DNA from: CACKLF01 sp002725175
GTDB taxonomy: Bacteria; Pseudomonadota; Alphaproteobacteria; Rhodobacterales; Rhodobacteraceae
NCBI GenBank assembly: GCA_002725175.2
Contig: PBQX02000108.1
Coordinates: 1 to 64,000 of the forward strand
Reading direction: 5' to 3'
Length of the DNA stretch: 64,000 nucleotides
Under the pieces are notes generated by a model. The model did no database searches and was not told where the DNA came from. It saw only the letters and a list, made by a program, of their open reading frames with translations. Position numbers and translations under genes: made by a program. This document shows positions 26,355 to 35,003 of the stretch, one piece after another. Within the stretch, counting starts at the first letter, position 1. Every line of letters starts with the position of its first letter.

Positions 26355-27152
26355 TTATTCTGCCGTAGCACAGGCAGGACCATTGTTTCCTAAAGACAGG
26401 TTTAAATTTAATTTTTGGGCATCACGTTCATAAGATAATTCACTTTCGGTAGCAGGTCCAGCTAAATATATTTTGTATATTTCTTGAGGCGATACAAGAC
26501 GGGGATAATATCTGAACTTTGAAACAAAACCATTAAAAGTTATTTCATCACCAACACTACCTACTTGAATAAGTGCATCCTCTGACATTTGTAATTCATC
26601 AGCCAAAACAAAAGTTCTCGCTAGTTTACCATTTAAATACAGGTCAAGAGTTTTGTCATAAACACTCATTGTGATTTGATTCCACGATTGTAATGGTAAA
26701 TTTTGTAAAACATGTGTATTATCGTTGTCAAGCTCTCTTGCTAATCTATAATACTGACTATCATTCTTTGAATAGTATGACATGTGCGATTTTCTAGATA
26801 CTTTCAATCCATTCTTATCTGTTAGAAATACCTCTAAATCGGCATCATTTTCTCCAACAGCAACATTTAATGTGTAATTCGAGTATTTATGTTTGAATAC
26901 TATTTTGGGTCTTCCAGGAGTTTTTGACCAATGACTTACAAACATCCAAAAACTGTATGTATGATCAGAACCATCCGGCATTGAATCAACACAAGGAATC
27001 ATATCTGATGTAATTTCTACAGGTTTATCAATTATCAATATACCTGTATTAAAAGGGTTATAAAGTTTTTTTAGTGTCATATAAATAACAGCAAAAATAG
27101 CTAAAATTAGGATAAGGAATGCAACACCACTTAAAACTCGTTTCGGTTCCAT
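26355..27152 (-). CDS. Membrane-anchored LamG/ConA-like lectin-fold protein (minus copy)
   Basis: The ATG at 27152 gives 265 residues. A more upstream in-frame start would run through the divergent neighbour and is rejected. Residues about 5-28 form a membrane anchor (VLSGVAFLILILAIFAVIYM). The rest is a laminin-G/concanavalin-like sandwich: HTYSFWMFVSHW, KIVFKHK, LQSWNQITMSVYDKTLDLYLNGKLARTFVL and a final FNGFVSKFRYYPRLVSPQEIY strand. The fold binds glycans or proteins. It is paralogous to, and divergent from, the gene at 27190, with only 37 bases between the starts. Confidence 0.85.
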   Translation of the reverse strand: MEPKRVLSGVAFLILILAIFAVIYMTLKKLYNPFNTGILIIDKPVEITSDMIPCVDSMPDGSDHTYSFWMFVSHWSKTPGRPKIVFKHKYSNYTLNVAVGENDADLEVFLTDKNGLKVSRKSHMSYYSKNDSQYYRLARELDNDNTHVLQNLPLQSWNQITMSVYDKTLDLYLNGKLARTFVLADELQMSEDALIQVGSVGDEITFNGFVSKFRYYPRLVSPQEIYKIYLAGPATESELSYERDAQKLNLNLSLGNNGPACATAE

Positions 27153-27189
27153 AATGATAATATCTAATATAAAAAATTGTAGATAATAA

Positions 27190-28041
27190 ATGGATCGAAT
27201 AACCAATTTTCTAAAGTTAGATGAAACTGATAATTCAGTCGCGATTGAAATTCTGTCAGGTATTGTTATTTGTTTTGTAATATGGATAGTATGGATAATC
27301 ATTAAAATGGCAATCACAAAGGTATCTAATACAAGCAATGACGCACCTGTTATTTTTTCAGGTTATGTTGATGCTCAAAAACCTAGAATTGCAGTTCAAG
27401 ACCCAAACTATGAAGGTAGTATCACATTACCTAGATCTCTAAATGAAAACGGCCTTGAATATTCGTATTCTGTGTGGATGTGGATTGATGGTAGCACTTG
27501 GGATGGTAGTAAAAAATGGAGACATGTCTTTCACAAAGGACCAACACTAAGTTCTACGACAAAGAATGTATTACCTCATGAATCAAATGAAATAATGTGT
27601 CCGGGTCTTTGGTTATCTCCTATTGATAACACTTTAAGACTATATGTTAATACATTTAATTCCGTTAGAGAATACGTAGATATTAGTAATTTACCTATTA
27701 AGAAATGGATTAATTTGATTTACACTCAATCTAATTTTACATCAAATGTATACATCAATGGTAGATTAAAAACAACACACACACTTCAATCATTACCAAG
27801 ACAAAACTATTATGACTTACACATAACACAAAAAGGAGGTTTTAAAGGATATTTATCAAAAATGCAATATTACAATTACGTTATTGACCCAGGAACAATA
27901 TATGATATTGCGAATAGAGGACCTAATTTAGTTAAACAACAAGACAAACAAACAAAAAAGGATTCTGATGAAGCATATCTTACTAGTAATCTTCCGTACC
28001 TGTCTAATCGTTGGTGGGTAGATGATTTAACACTTAACTGA
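27190..28041 (+). CDS. Membrane-anchored LamG/ConA-like lectin-fold protein (plus copy)
   Basis: The protein has 283 residues. One hydrophobic span at about 20-40 (EILSGIVICFVIWIVWIIIK) precedes a LamG-like domain with EYSYSVWMWIDG, KWRHVFHKGP, LYVNTFNSVREYVDISNLPIKKWINLIY, NVYINGRLKTTHTL and GGFKGYLSKMQYYNYVIDPGTIYDI. These match strand by strand the divergent protein ending at 26355. An extra CPGLWLSP insert distinguishes this copy. They probably sit in the virion or host membrane with the lectin domain outside, as a pair. Confidence 0.87.
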   Translation: MDRITNFLKLDETDNSVAIEILSGIVICFVIWIVWIIIKMAITKVSNTSNDAPVIFSGYVDAQKPRIAVQDPNYEGSITLPRSLNENGLEYSYSVWMWIDGSTWDGSKKWRHVFHKGPTLSSTTKNVLPHESNEIMCPGLWLSPIDNTLRLYVNTFNSVREYVDISNLPIKKWINLIYTQSNFTSNVYINGRLKTTHTLQSLPRQNYYDLHITQKGGFKGYLSKMQYYNYVIDPGTIYDIANRGPNLVKQQDKQTKKDSDEAYLTSNLPYLSNRWWVDDLTLN

Positions 28042-28106
28042 AAAATATTTTATTTCTCTCATATTTTTTAAATGTCAATTATTAGTAAAAGAAAAGATAT
28101 ATATTA

Positions 28107-28508
28107 ATGGTAAAGAACCAGCTTTTTAAAACTAATCCACCTGAGGAACTTTGCTTAGAAGTTTTGCAGGCATTCGGTCTTCAATCTTTCGACGATGTTA
28201 CCAATTTTTCCAAGAAAGACATAGAGGTAATGGGGACTGTAGAAAAACTTTATAAATTAAAACCAAAGTTAGAAGAATACTACATACCTTGTAAGGCAAG
28301 AACATATTTAAATGATATAACGCCAAAAAATTCTATAACTATATTAAGACAAATACTACGTTGTGTTAATAGAACGGTGTCATCTAAAGAAAAATATGTA
28401 AGAGCTTCGAAATTTGTTGTTTATCAAATTATACCAAAGAATTTTAAACAATACCAACCTGTTAAAATTGAAAATAATGAATCATCATATTTAATAAAAT
28501 TTGATTAA
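28107..28508 (+). CDS. Conserved-looking small hypothetical protein
   Basis: The protein has 133 residues with no membrane span or signal peptide. The sequence is mixed helical (PPEELCLEVLQAFGLQSFDD; ITILRQILRCVNRTVSSKEKY) and basic at the end (IPKNFKQYQPVKI). I do not recognise the family. The good coding character and compact fit between neighbours support a real gene. Its last bases overlap the convergent 28505 gene by four. Confidence 0.65.
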   Translation: MVKNQLFKTNPPEELCLEVLQAFGLQSFDDVTNFSKKDIEVMGTVEKLYKLKPKLEEYYIPCKARTYLNDITPKNSITILRQILRCVNRTVSSKEKYVRASKFVVYQIIPKNFKQYQPVKIENNESSYLIKFD

Positions 28509-29017
28509 ATATTTGCCTGAGTATCTATAGCAAAAACGACTATTCCAAATAAAAAAGATAATAGTAATTTGTATGTCATATTTATTTCTCCTGCAAACCC
28601 AATATAATTTTTAATATATGGAATTTTTTCAAAAATTCCCCTAAAATTGTTTTGAAAATGTAAAAATAACAAAAATACTACAGAATATACAGCGCATATT
28701 TTTAAAGAGGCATATACTTTTTCAATATTGAATGAATTATACAATCCCTTTATTGCATCAGGCGAAGGTAGGGTATCTTCTATTCCACGCATCTCAACCA
28801 CTTCATCATCAGACACCTCCACATCCTGTACTATCTTAGACTTTTTGGGTGTTGGTGGTGTAGTCGCCGGCACAGACGCCGCCATCGGAATGGTCTCTAT
28901 ATCATCTTTAGGTACTTCTTCTAATTGTGTTAAAATTTTATTAACTAGATCAGAATCACTTTTATCATTCTTAGGCAATTGGGTTAAAGGTGTCGTAGTG
29001 GATGTGTCTTCTTCCAT
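28505..29017 (-). CDS. Two-span membrane protein with polar acidic N-terminus
   Basis: The protein has 170 residues. A low-complexity Thr/Pro/Asp-rich N-terminal half (about 1-85, containing a GC-rich patch) is followed by two spans near 106-123 (ICAVYSVVFLLFLHF) and 150-168 (LLLSFLFGIVVFAID). There are no catalytic motifs. Placement among other membrane proteins next to the capsid and lectin genes suggests a virion membrane role (inference). Confidence 0.7.
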   Translation of the reverse strand: MEEDTSTTTPLTQLPKNDKSDSDLVNKILTQLEEVPKDDIETIPMAASVPATTPPTPKKSKIVQDVEVSDDEVVEMRGIEDTLPSPDAIKGLYNSFNIEKVYASLKICAVYSVVFLLFLHFQNNFRGIFEKIPYIKNYIGFAGEINMTYKLLLSFLFGIVVFAIDTQANI

Positions 29018-29069
29018 TATAAATTATTCTCACTTGTTATCTATAAATAGATGAACGCACATGTGGCAT

Positions 29070-29762
29070 TTATTTTTTTCTGTTCTTAATTTTTTGGAGC
29101 TTTGCAAATTTTTCAAATAATTCTTCGGTTTTACCGTCTCCCTGAAATTTATCTAAAAGACCCATACCTTTTTCAATTATTGGCTGCATCTGAGAAATGG
29201 TTTTCATTAATTCAGATTGTTCTCTTATTAATTTCGTTGTATCTTTTGTCATATTTTTCAGAGTTTTTGGATCAAAATTTGTTAATGCATCTTTAATTGT
29301 TGTATTAACATCAATAGGATTACTCTTAGAACTAAAATGTTCATGAGTACTATTACTAGGTGGGTGTTTGTGACTAAAAGTATGTTCATGTTCCCCATCA
29401 TCGTCCGCATCTTGTCCTACGAGTTCTGCAAGTGCATCATCGGCATCATCGGCGTCGACGTCCGCGACCGCGTCGTCGTCTTCTTCGTCATCATCGTCAT
29501 CCTCGTCATCATCGTCATCATCGTCATCCTCGTCGACAACGTCATCTTCGTTTGAAAAACTCTCTAATCTCATTCTGCTGAATAAATTCATCAAACATGC
29601 TAATATTCCAGCTAATCCAAATGCAATATATGTATCCAATTTCATAACATAATGACACAGGGAGAGTATAGTTATAAATATAATTACCGACCGCCAGTCT
29701 TGAATATAAACTTGAGTAGCCAAAATACAAATACAAATAATTATTATTAAGAGCTCTATCAT
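29070..29762 (-). CDS. Three-span membrane protein with poly-Asp region and coiled coil
   Basis: The protein has 230 residues. Three hydrophobic segments lie in the first 65 residues (IELLIIIICICILA; VIIFITILSLCHYVM; IAFGLAGILACLMNLF). An extreme Asp/Glu run follows (about 75-100), then a His-rich HEHTFSHKHPPS patch and a C-terminal coiled coil (TKLIREQSELMKTISQMQPII). The Asp run is encoded by a GATGAC-type slippage-prone stretch. The pattern suggests a virion membrane protein with a metal-binding or charged lumenal tail. The start is 11 bases from the divergent 29774 gene. Confidence 0.75.
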   Translation of the reverse strand: MIELLIIIICICILATQVYIQDWRSVIIFITILSLCHYVMKLDTYIAFGLAGILACLMNLFSRMRLESFSNEDDVVDEDDDDDDDDEDDDDDEEDDDAVADVDADDADDALAELVGQDADDDGEHEHTFSHKHPPSNSTHEHFSSKSNPIDVNTTIKDALTNFDPKTLKNMTKDTTKLIREQSELMKTISQMQPIIEKGMGLLDKFQGDGKTEELFEKFAKLQKIKNRKK

Positions 29763-29773
29763 TATCTATTAGT

Positions 29774-30211
29774 ATGAATTTTAATTTTTTTAAAAATACT
29801 TTCTATGTAAAAATACTACACGGATTTGTTTATAAAATTTCAACCATAATTTTATTTATTTTACGCAAAATAGAACATTGCTCATTATATTGTATATATT
29901 TGTATAGATGCCGCTCATGGAGTGCGCTCGCTGACGCACGCTTCGAAAATTCCAACCCCCTTTTTAAAAATTGTTCTAAAATTGTTTGTAAAGACTGTCA
30001 TAATAATGTTGTAAATATTTCACATTTTAAATATGAAAATATACGTAACTTGAGTGTACAGGGTAGCATAGTCGTGCTGCCAGTCTTTGCCATCAAAGAA
30101 TTTTGCTTATTGCCAAGAAATGTTGATTCAATCGAATTTGATATATTTCCATGGGAAATAGTTGATAATCATTTCTTTGTAATAAGTCATAAGAATCCTT
30201 ATAAACTATAA
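29774..30211 (+). CDS. Hypothetical protein with N-terminal hydrophobic segment
   Basis: The protein has 145 residues. The first 35 residues contain a hydrophobic stretch (KISTIILFILRKI), probably an anchor. A Cys-containing middle part (NCSKIVCKDCHNN) could hold a metal but is incomplete as a zinc finger. A beta-rich C-terminus (SIVVLPVFAIKEFCLLP; IEFDIFPWEIV) follows. A short GC-rich patch (about 29910-29945) interrupts an otherwise very AT-rich gene. No family recognised. Confidence 0.55.
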   Translation: MNFNFFKNTFYVKILHGFVYKISTIILFILRKIEHCSLYCIYLYRCRSWSALADARFENSNPLFKNCSKIVCKDCHNNVVNISHFKYENIRNLSVQGSIVVLPVFAIKEFCLLPRNVDSIEFDIFPWEIVDNHFFVISHKNPYKL

Positions 30212-30246
30212 ATGTATTTCATTAATATTAATATAATACTGAACAT

Positions 30247-31446
30247 ATGTCCGATGCATTTTTTGATTCAATTTGTAAACTAGTTGAAAAAAATGACACT
30301 ATAATTTTATTCAAAGAAAAATACATGCTTATGAAACCATTTCTAGATTCTTTGAATATAAAAGATGTAAACCTTTATGATAAATGGTTAGAATCTGAAA
30401 TAAAAAAATATTCGGATTGTAAAGTTGAATCACATATCCCATATATTTCACGTTCTATGGCTAGAGATACTGAAGTACTCGGTGCAGTTGATAATGTAGA
30501 AATAATACTAGAATGGTTAAACAACATTCCACAACCAGAACAGAGAACTCCCGCGTGGTATGCATACCGAAGTAGCGTATTAACAGCTAGTAGTCTATCT
30601 CATATTTTTGATAAATCAACATCTGTTTCTTATTTAGAATATTTTGAATCAAAAGTTACACAAAATAGCAAAATGATTAGAGGAAATGCTCTTTCACATG
30701 GTATACGACATGAACAAAATGCCCAATCAATATATGAAATTATTAATAATTGCACAGTTAGTGAATATGGATGCATTAAACATAAAGAAATTGATTATAT
30801 AGGAGCGTCTCCTGATGGTATTGTTACAAAAGCGGCAGACCCTAAAATGCTAGGAAGAATGCTCGAAATTAAATGTTTATTTAGCAGAAGGTTGACTGGT
30901 ATTCCAAAATGGAATTATTGGGTTCAATGTCAACTTCAGATGGAAGTTTGCAATCTACCAATATGTGATTTCTTCGAATGTGTAATTAATGAAAAAAATA
31001 CGATGACTGATTTTTACAACAAAATAAGAAATAATACTATGGACAACAAATACTATGGTATTGTAATAGAATATGAATTTATTGATAATCCAGATAACAT
31101 AAAATATATTTATTCACCAATTGGTTCAGATGAAGATACTTTAATGAATTGGTACGATTCAGAAACGGATCAATTTGATAATTCTGATAAACAATTTATC
31201 AGAGCATTTTACTGGACACTAACAAAATATTCATCAACTACAATAAAACGCGATAAAGAATGGTTCTCAATGATATCTCCAAATATTAAATTATTTTGGG
31301 ATAATGTGTGTAATGCTAGAAAACAAATTAAAGAAGACCCAGCTTCTGCGGAAACTATATTAAAACTTGAGAATAGACCTGTAAAAAAAATACGTAAGAA
31401 ACTTTTAAACATTGAAAATAACGATGTTTGTATATGTGACGATTAA
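30247..31446 (+). CDS. YqaJ-like viral recombinase/exonuclease
   Basis: The protein has 399 residues. The YqaJ/lambda-exonuclease core starts at RTPAWYAYRSSVLTAS (about residue 99), with GNALSHGIRHEQNA, YIGASPDGIV (catalytic Asp), MLEIKC (Glu-x-Lys) and WVQCQLQMEVC, the full PD-(D/E)xK set. These enzymes resect double-stranded DNA 5'-3' to expose single strands for annealing recombination. NCLDVs use them in repair and concatemer processing. The N-terminal 95 residues are a helical extension. It probably works with the helicase-nuclease at 10299 in recombination. Confidence 0.93.
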   Translation: MSDAFFDSICKLVEKNDTIILFKEKYMLMKPFLDSLNIKDVNLYDKWLESEIKKYSDCKVESHIPYISRSMARDTEVLGAVDNVEIILEWLNNIPQPEQRTPAWYAYRSSVLTASSLSHIFDKSTSVSYLEYFESKVTQNSKMIRGNALSHGIRHEQNAQSIYEIINNCTVSEYGCIKHKEIDYIGASPDGIVTKAADPKMLGRMLEIKCLFSRRLTGIPKWNYWVQCQLQMEVCNLPICDFFECVINEKNTMTDFYNKIRNNTMDNKYYGIVIEYEFIDNPDNIKYIYSPIGSDEDTLMNWYDSETDQFDNSDKQFIRAFYWTLTKYSSTTIKRDKEWFSMISPNIKLFWDNVCNARKQIKEDPASAETILKLENRPVKKIRKKLLNIENNDVCICDD

Positions 31447-31484
31447 AAGATATATATAAGATTAAATCACGAGTTTATATTAAA

Positions 31485-32045
31485 ATGTTTCGTCATCGTC
31501 ATATATATTTTTTATTTTTACTAATCAAATCGAATTGTTTGGTTCCGCATAGGCATAGACATAGCTTCCCGCGAGACGCCACAGATGTATGCATCGACAC
31601 AGGTGAATTTGCCGTGGGTGATGGTGGTATACTGTTTAAAGATGAAATAGTGGGAGAAGGAAATTCAGTATCAAAGGGTGATGAACTTCAAGTGCACTAT
31701 AAAGGTTGGTTTTATGAACCGGGAAGTGATAGCGGTATTAAATTTGATGATTCTAGACAACGTGATAATAAACATGGATTATTTTTCGAGTATGATATTT
31801 CGCCAGTTATAATTGGTTGGAAATTTGGTTTAAAAACAATGAAAGAAGGAGGGAAAAGAACTATTCTAATACCACCCGCGCTTGGATACGGAGACAAAGA
31901 TGCACATTCCAATGGAAGACCTTCGATACCAGCAAATTCGGAACTACGTTTCGAAATAGAATTAATAACTGTTAATAATGACCCTATTAGGAAATTTAGA
32001 CGCGCGTTATATAATTTTCTCTTTCCATATGGACGCAATTTGTAA
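31485..32045 (+). CDS. Secreted FKBP-type peptidyl-prolyl isomerase
   Basis: The protein has 186 residues. A signal peptide (MFRHRHIYFLFLLIKSNCL) is followed by a His/Arg-rich spacer. The FKBP domain (about 60-165) shows VHYKGWFYEPG, FDDSR, VIIGWKFGLKTMKEGGKRTILIPPALGYG and IPANSELRFEIELI. The conserved active-site Tyr, Phe/Asp and Ile/Trp positions are mostly present. It would fold proteins by isomerising prolyl bonds in the secretory path, or in the plastid of a secondary alga (inference from the leader). The short basic tail is not an ER-retention signal. Confidence 0.9.
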   Translation: MFRHRHIYFLFLLIKSNCLVPHRHRHSFPRDATDVCIDTGEFAVGDGGILFKDEIVGEGNSVSKGDELQVHYKGWFYEPGSDSGIKFDDSRQRDNKHGLFFEYDISPVIIGWKFGLKTMKEGGKRTILIPPALGYGDKDAHSNGRPSIPANSELRFEIELITVNNDPIRKFRRALYNFLFPYGRNL

Positions 32046-32051
32046 AATTGA
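32044..32051 (+). promoter_or_regulatory. AAAATTGA early-promoter-like motif
   Basis: AAAATTGA, the exact Mimivirus early-promoter octamer, starts at the FKBP stop and lies 46 bases before the start of the 32098 gene. That spacing is within the range used by mimiviruses. It is one occurrence in AT-rich DNA, so chance is possible. Confidence 0.35.
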
Positions 32052-32097
32052 AGAAGGTGTATTTTGTGGATTTAAAATAAAACATTAGTTTATAACA

Positions 32098-32493
32098 ATG
32101 GAACAATTGAAAGGTATTCATACTTCAACACCTCTAAGTAGAGCTTTTTTCAGCGAACAGAATATATCAGCATTACATACTAATATTCGTTACCAAGTGT
32201 GGTTAAAAACAAACAAACAACATGTAATTGGAACTCAAAGTAATGAAGAGTTAGTTTTGATAATGCGCTCTATGTACTTACAATATAGTCAAAATCAACC
32301 TAAGAATATTTTAAATCAGGTTAAGGAACTTAATAATAAGGTATTGGATTATTCTACCCAAAAAATTATGACTGGTTTAAAACAACATTTAGATTATGTA
32401 AAACATATTAACAATGACCGGGAAATTTTGCCTCATTCAGTAAACATATCTAATAAAGGTTCAAAACAATTAATGACAAATATATGGTTTTAA
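32098..32493 (+). CDS. DUF5761-like virion-associated protein
   Basis: The protein has 131 residues. The sequence LKGIHTSTPLSRAFFSEQNISALHTNIRYQVW...IGTQSNEELVLIMRSMYLQYS matches, from memory, the pattern of the DUF5761 family found across mimivirus relatives and other NCLDVs (IHxNTPVSxxFFSxxNxxxLQxxLRxxVY...I..QSxxEL..IMRSIYLQYS). These small proteins are thought to be minor capsid or virion components. No catalytic residues are seen. The call rests on remembered consensus only. Confidence 0.7.
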   Translation: MEQLKGIHTSTPLSRAFFSEQNISALHTNIRYQVWLKTNKQHVIGTQSNEELVLIMRSMYLQYSQNQPKNILNQVKELNNKVLDYSTQKIMTGLKQHLDYVKHINNDREILPHSVNISNKGSKQLMTNIWF

Positions 32494-32538
32494 GACCCTT
32501 ACCTTGAGGGATACGCATGCACAAAAAAAATAAATTTT

Positions 32539-32931
32539 ATGTTAATGGATTTGAATAGTATTATGTTAAGAAATATTAAGATAATTGATATAGGATTATT
32601 AGGTATATACTATTTTGTTGGTTCTATTATATTTATAAGTATATTTAACAAATTTTTTAGAACGTTGTTTAAAACAGATAAATATCCAGTCGAAAAGGTA
32701 TCTACAAAAACACTATTTTTACAAGCATGTTTACAGGCTGGTTCCATTTCAATAATATCATTCTATTTAAGACATTTTGTACGTAGTATACCATATGTAT
32801 TCAATGGCATGTATGGTTATGACCATACCAGAACAAAGGAAATTAATGGTGGCGTTGTAATCGCATTTGCAATGATTACAGTATTCAGTGATTTTAAGGA
32901 AAGAGCACTTGAATTAACAAAAAGATTATAA
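32539..32931 (+). CDS. Small multi-span membrane protein
   Basis: The protein has 130 residues with three probable spans: about 13-35 (IIDIGLLGIYYFVGSIIFISIF), 60-76 and 103-120 (GGVVIAFAMITVFSDF). The linking loops are basic. No family name is recalled. The size and topology match membrane proteins conserved in mimivirus relatives. It sits 45 bases after the DUF5761-like gene, in the same direction. Confidence 0.7.
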   Translation: MLMDLNSIMLRNIKIIDIGLLGIYYFVGSIIFISIFNKFFRTLFKTDKYPVEKVSTKTLFLQACLQAGSISIISFYLRHFVRSIPYVFNGMYGYDHTRTKEINGGVVIAFAMITVFSDFKERALELTKRL

Positions 32932-32978
32932 GTTATATGTGCGCCGTAGATAGCGGGAAAATATTATAAAATCATAAC

Positions 32979-33392
32979 ATGAGTTCTGATTTAACATGGA
33001 GTAATTGTGAATATGGTCTTGCAGGTTCTCTGACGACGCCGACGGCGACGCGACCTATGAACGGTGCACTCGCAGACTACATATCATATAGTCTTTTTTC
33101 TATGTATAGCGCCACTGCGACTATAGTATTTTCTATGTATAATGAAATATTACCGACCATGGCGGCCGCCGCGAGCAGCGGCGCCTGTGGATATTACATA
33201 TTTAAAACAAAACACCAAGGCAGCGCCCTGGGAGCACAATGCGCGCCACAAAACATGTTTTGCTGCATTATTATTTTTTTACCTCTATATAACTCTAGTA
33301 TTATTCAAACATGTTTGAATATCATTTCATATACAATCGGCACACGCGTCGCAGTCGCTCATGCCAAAGACTTGAAAATTTTATATAACTAA
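32979..33392 (+). CDS. Hydrophobic hypothetical protein
   Basis: The protein has 137 residues with hydrophobic stretches near 33-55 (YISYSLFSMYSATATIVFSMY) and 92-115 (MFCCIIIFLPLYNSSIIQTCL). Ala/Gly-rich parts fall in three GC-rich patches (about 33027-33070, 33160-33190, 33340-33365). No family recognised. It is probably a membrane protein. The next start is only five bases downstream of its stop. Confidence 0.55.
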   Translation: MSSDLTWSNCEYGLAGSLTTPTATRPMNGALADYISYSLFSMYSATATIVFSMYNEILPTMAAAASSGACGYYIFKTKHQGSALGAQCAPQNMFCCIIIFLPLYNSSIIQTCLNIISYTIGTRVAVAHAKDLKILYN

Positions 33393-33397
33393 TTATT

Positions 33398-33691
33398 ATG
33401 CAAGCTTCGGAATTAGTTAATCGTATCAAAAATAAAACCGAAAATACTAATAGATTAGATGATATTACTAAAACACTAATATCTCTTAAAAAAGAACAAG
33501 CGGAGCTTAAGGAACTTCTCCGCAGAACCTTTGAGACACAATCACGACAGATTAAAGAATTGTATTCTTTATATCACAAAATAGATGATGCTTACTGTTC
33601 TGGGTTGGCAACCTGTGACGTGGAAAATGATGAATATAACGTTAATGTTTGCTCCGAAACAGAACCAAATGATATTTTTCCAATAAATTAA
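33398..33691 (+). CDS. Coiled-coil small protein
   Basis: The protein has 97 residues. Residues about 5-65 form a continuous amphipathic helix (RIKNKTENTNRLDDITKTL; EQAELKELLRRTF). An acidic Cys-containing tail follows. No family recognised. Its tight spacing after the preceding gene suggests co-transcription. Confidence 0.6.
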   Translation: MQASELVNRIKNKTENTNRLDDITKTLISLKKEQAELKELLRRTFETQSRQIKELYSLYHKIDDAYCSGLATCDVENDEYNVNVCSETEPNDIFPIN

Positions 33692-33716
33692 TTATTATTT
33701 TATAAATTTAAAAAAT

Positions 33717-33740
33717 AAAAAAAATGAATGCTAAATAATT
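33717..33740 (+). promoter_or_regulatory. Candidate promoter element upstream of the AP2-like nuclease
   Basis: An A-run followed by AAAATGAATGCTAAATA lies 14-37 bases before the ATG at 33754. It is nearly the same as 10251-10269 upstream of the helicase-nuclease. Both genes encode PD-(D/E)xK nucleases, so a shared expression class is possible but unproven. Confidence 0.35.
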
Positions 33741-33753
33741 ATAAAAAATTAAA

Positions 33754-35001
33754 ATGGTTTATTTACATGGAAGAAAATGGAGAGCTCAATGGTATGAAAA
33801 CGGAAAACGTAGTTATAAATTCTTTATTAATAAACAAGACGCAATAAAATGTGAAAATGAAAATAGAGCAAAAAACAAAGAAAGGAGGAAAAAGGAAAAA
33901 GAAAGCAAAACAATTCAACAAAGAAGAGCTGAAGGTTTATTAAGAGGCGGTCACAATAGTGAATGTGAAAGCAAAGCGATTTGTGAATTAGTAAAATTAT
34001 TAGAAAACAATTGGAATATTAAACTCATACGCGATGGGGCTCATAATGATATTGCTATTCAAAGAAAAAATAGTTGTACAAATAATTTATATTATGGAAT
34101 CCAAATTAAATCATGTTGTAAGCAAGCAGCAGATAGTAGTAATAGAATATTAAGAGCACAATTTAATAAAGTTAACCATTATCCAAATTCTCTTTTGATT
34201 TGTATTTGTTTACAACCATTAAAGATTTGGCTCTTTCATGGAAAAAACTTGTTAAAAAATTCACCTACATTACAAGAATCTCAAAAATCTTATTTCAAAA
34301 AGGCGCTATGTTATGATGAAAATGAAAATATTAACAATTTAGAAACATTTTTAACAAATTATTTGGAAAAATATGAAACACAACATCTTGATTATTATAA
34401 TTTACAATTAGACACTCCTAAGTTTCTAGAAGATTACGCAAATCGTTTATATAAAGCTAATAAAAATCTACCTATTGAATCTGTAACAAGAGGATTTAAT
34501 GAAATTGAAAATTCTTGTAAAGATTATAATGATCCAAATGGTTTAAGAATTCAAGAAAAGATTTGTTTTGTTGTAAAGAATAACACTGGATTTGAAATAA
34601 ATTTACAAAAAAATAATGGTAGAAATCTAGAAGGCAAGAGCACTAGTGGACCATATAATGAAAATGATTTTGATATATTAAGAGTGCATTTGTTATGTAA
34701 AGTTGATGATTTAGACAAAGTTAGTTTCAAAAGAGAGAATTATAACATAAAATATAATGGAAAAGATTATGATTTAGCCATACAAGATATTAAGTCTTGT
34801 AAGCTATTTGGGCATTGGGATATTCCAATGCATAAACTAATAAGTGAAAATTATGTTTCAACAGAGAATCAAGAAGGAAAACAATCTTTAATTGCATATT
34901 TACCTGAAGAAGTTGCTAATTCCATTAATCATGAATTACCAAAAAGAATTAGAAAAAGAACTTCACTTTGGACTAGAGAAGATTTTCATAAAGTTTACTA
35001 A
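33754..35001 (+). CDS. AP2-like DNA-binding domain plus PD-(D/E)xK nuclease
   Basis: The protein has 415 residues. The N-terminus VYLHGRKWRAQWYENGKR (about 2-40) has the strand pattern of AP2/integrase-type DNA-binding domains. A strongly basic helix (RAKNKERRKKEKESKTIQQRR) follows. Residues about 75-135 show a restriction-endonuclease-like core: LIRDGAHNDIAIQ then YYGIQIKSCC, i.e. D...Q-x-K, with Gln in place of the usual D/E. The C-terminal 200 residues are of unknown fold. Very Lys/Asn-rich with no GC patches, it looks compositionally apart from neighbours. A mobile or homing-type endonuclease is the likeliest role. Confidence 0.65.
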   Translation: MVYLHGRKWRAQWYENGKRSYKFFINKQDAIKCENENRAKNKERRKKEKESKTIQQRRAEGLLRGGHNSECESKAICELVKLLENNWNIKLIRDGAHNDIAIQRKNSCTNNLYYGIQIKSCCKQAADSSNRILRAQFNKVNHYPNSLLICICLQPLKIWLFHGKNLLKNSPTLQESQKSYFKKALCYDENENINNLETFLTNYLEKYETQHLDYYNLQLDTPKFLEDYANRLYKANKNLPIESVTRGFNEIENSCKDYNDPNGLRIQEKICFVVKNNTGFEINLQKNNGRNLEGKSTSGPYNENDFDILRVHLLCKVDDLDKVSFKRENYNIKYNGKDYDLAIQDIKSCKLFGHWDIPMHKLISENYVSTENQEGKQSLIAYLPEEVANSINHELPKRIRKRTSLWTREDFHKVY

Positions 35002-35003
35002 AT

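Noticed and set aside
27153..27338. N-terminal extension of the minus LamG gene
   Set aside because: It would overlap the coding region of the divergent paralogue; the internal ATG at 27152 precedes the expected membrane anchor.
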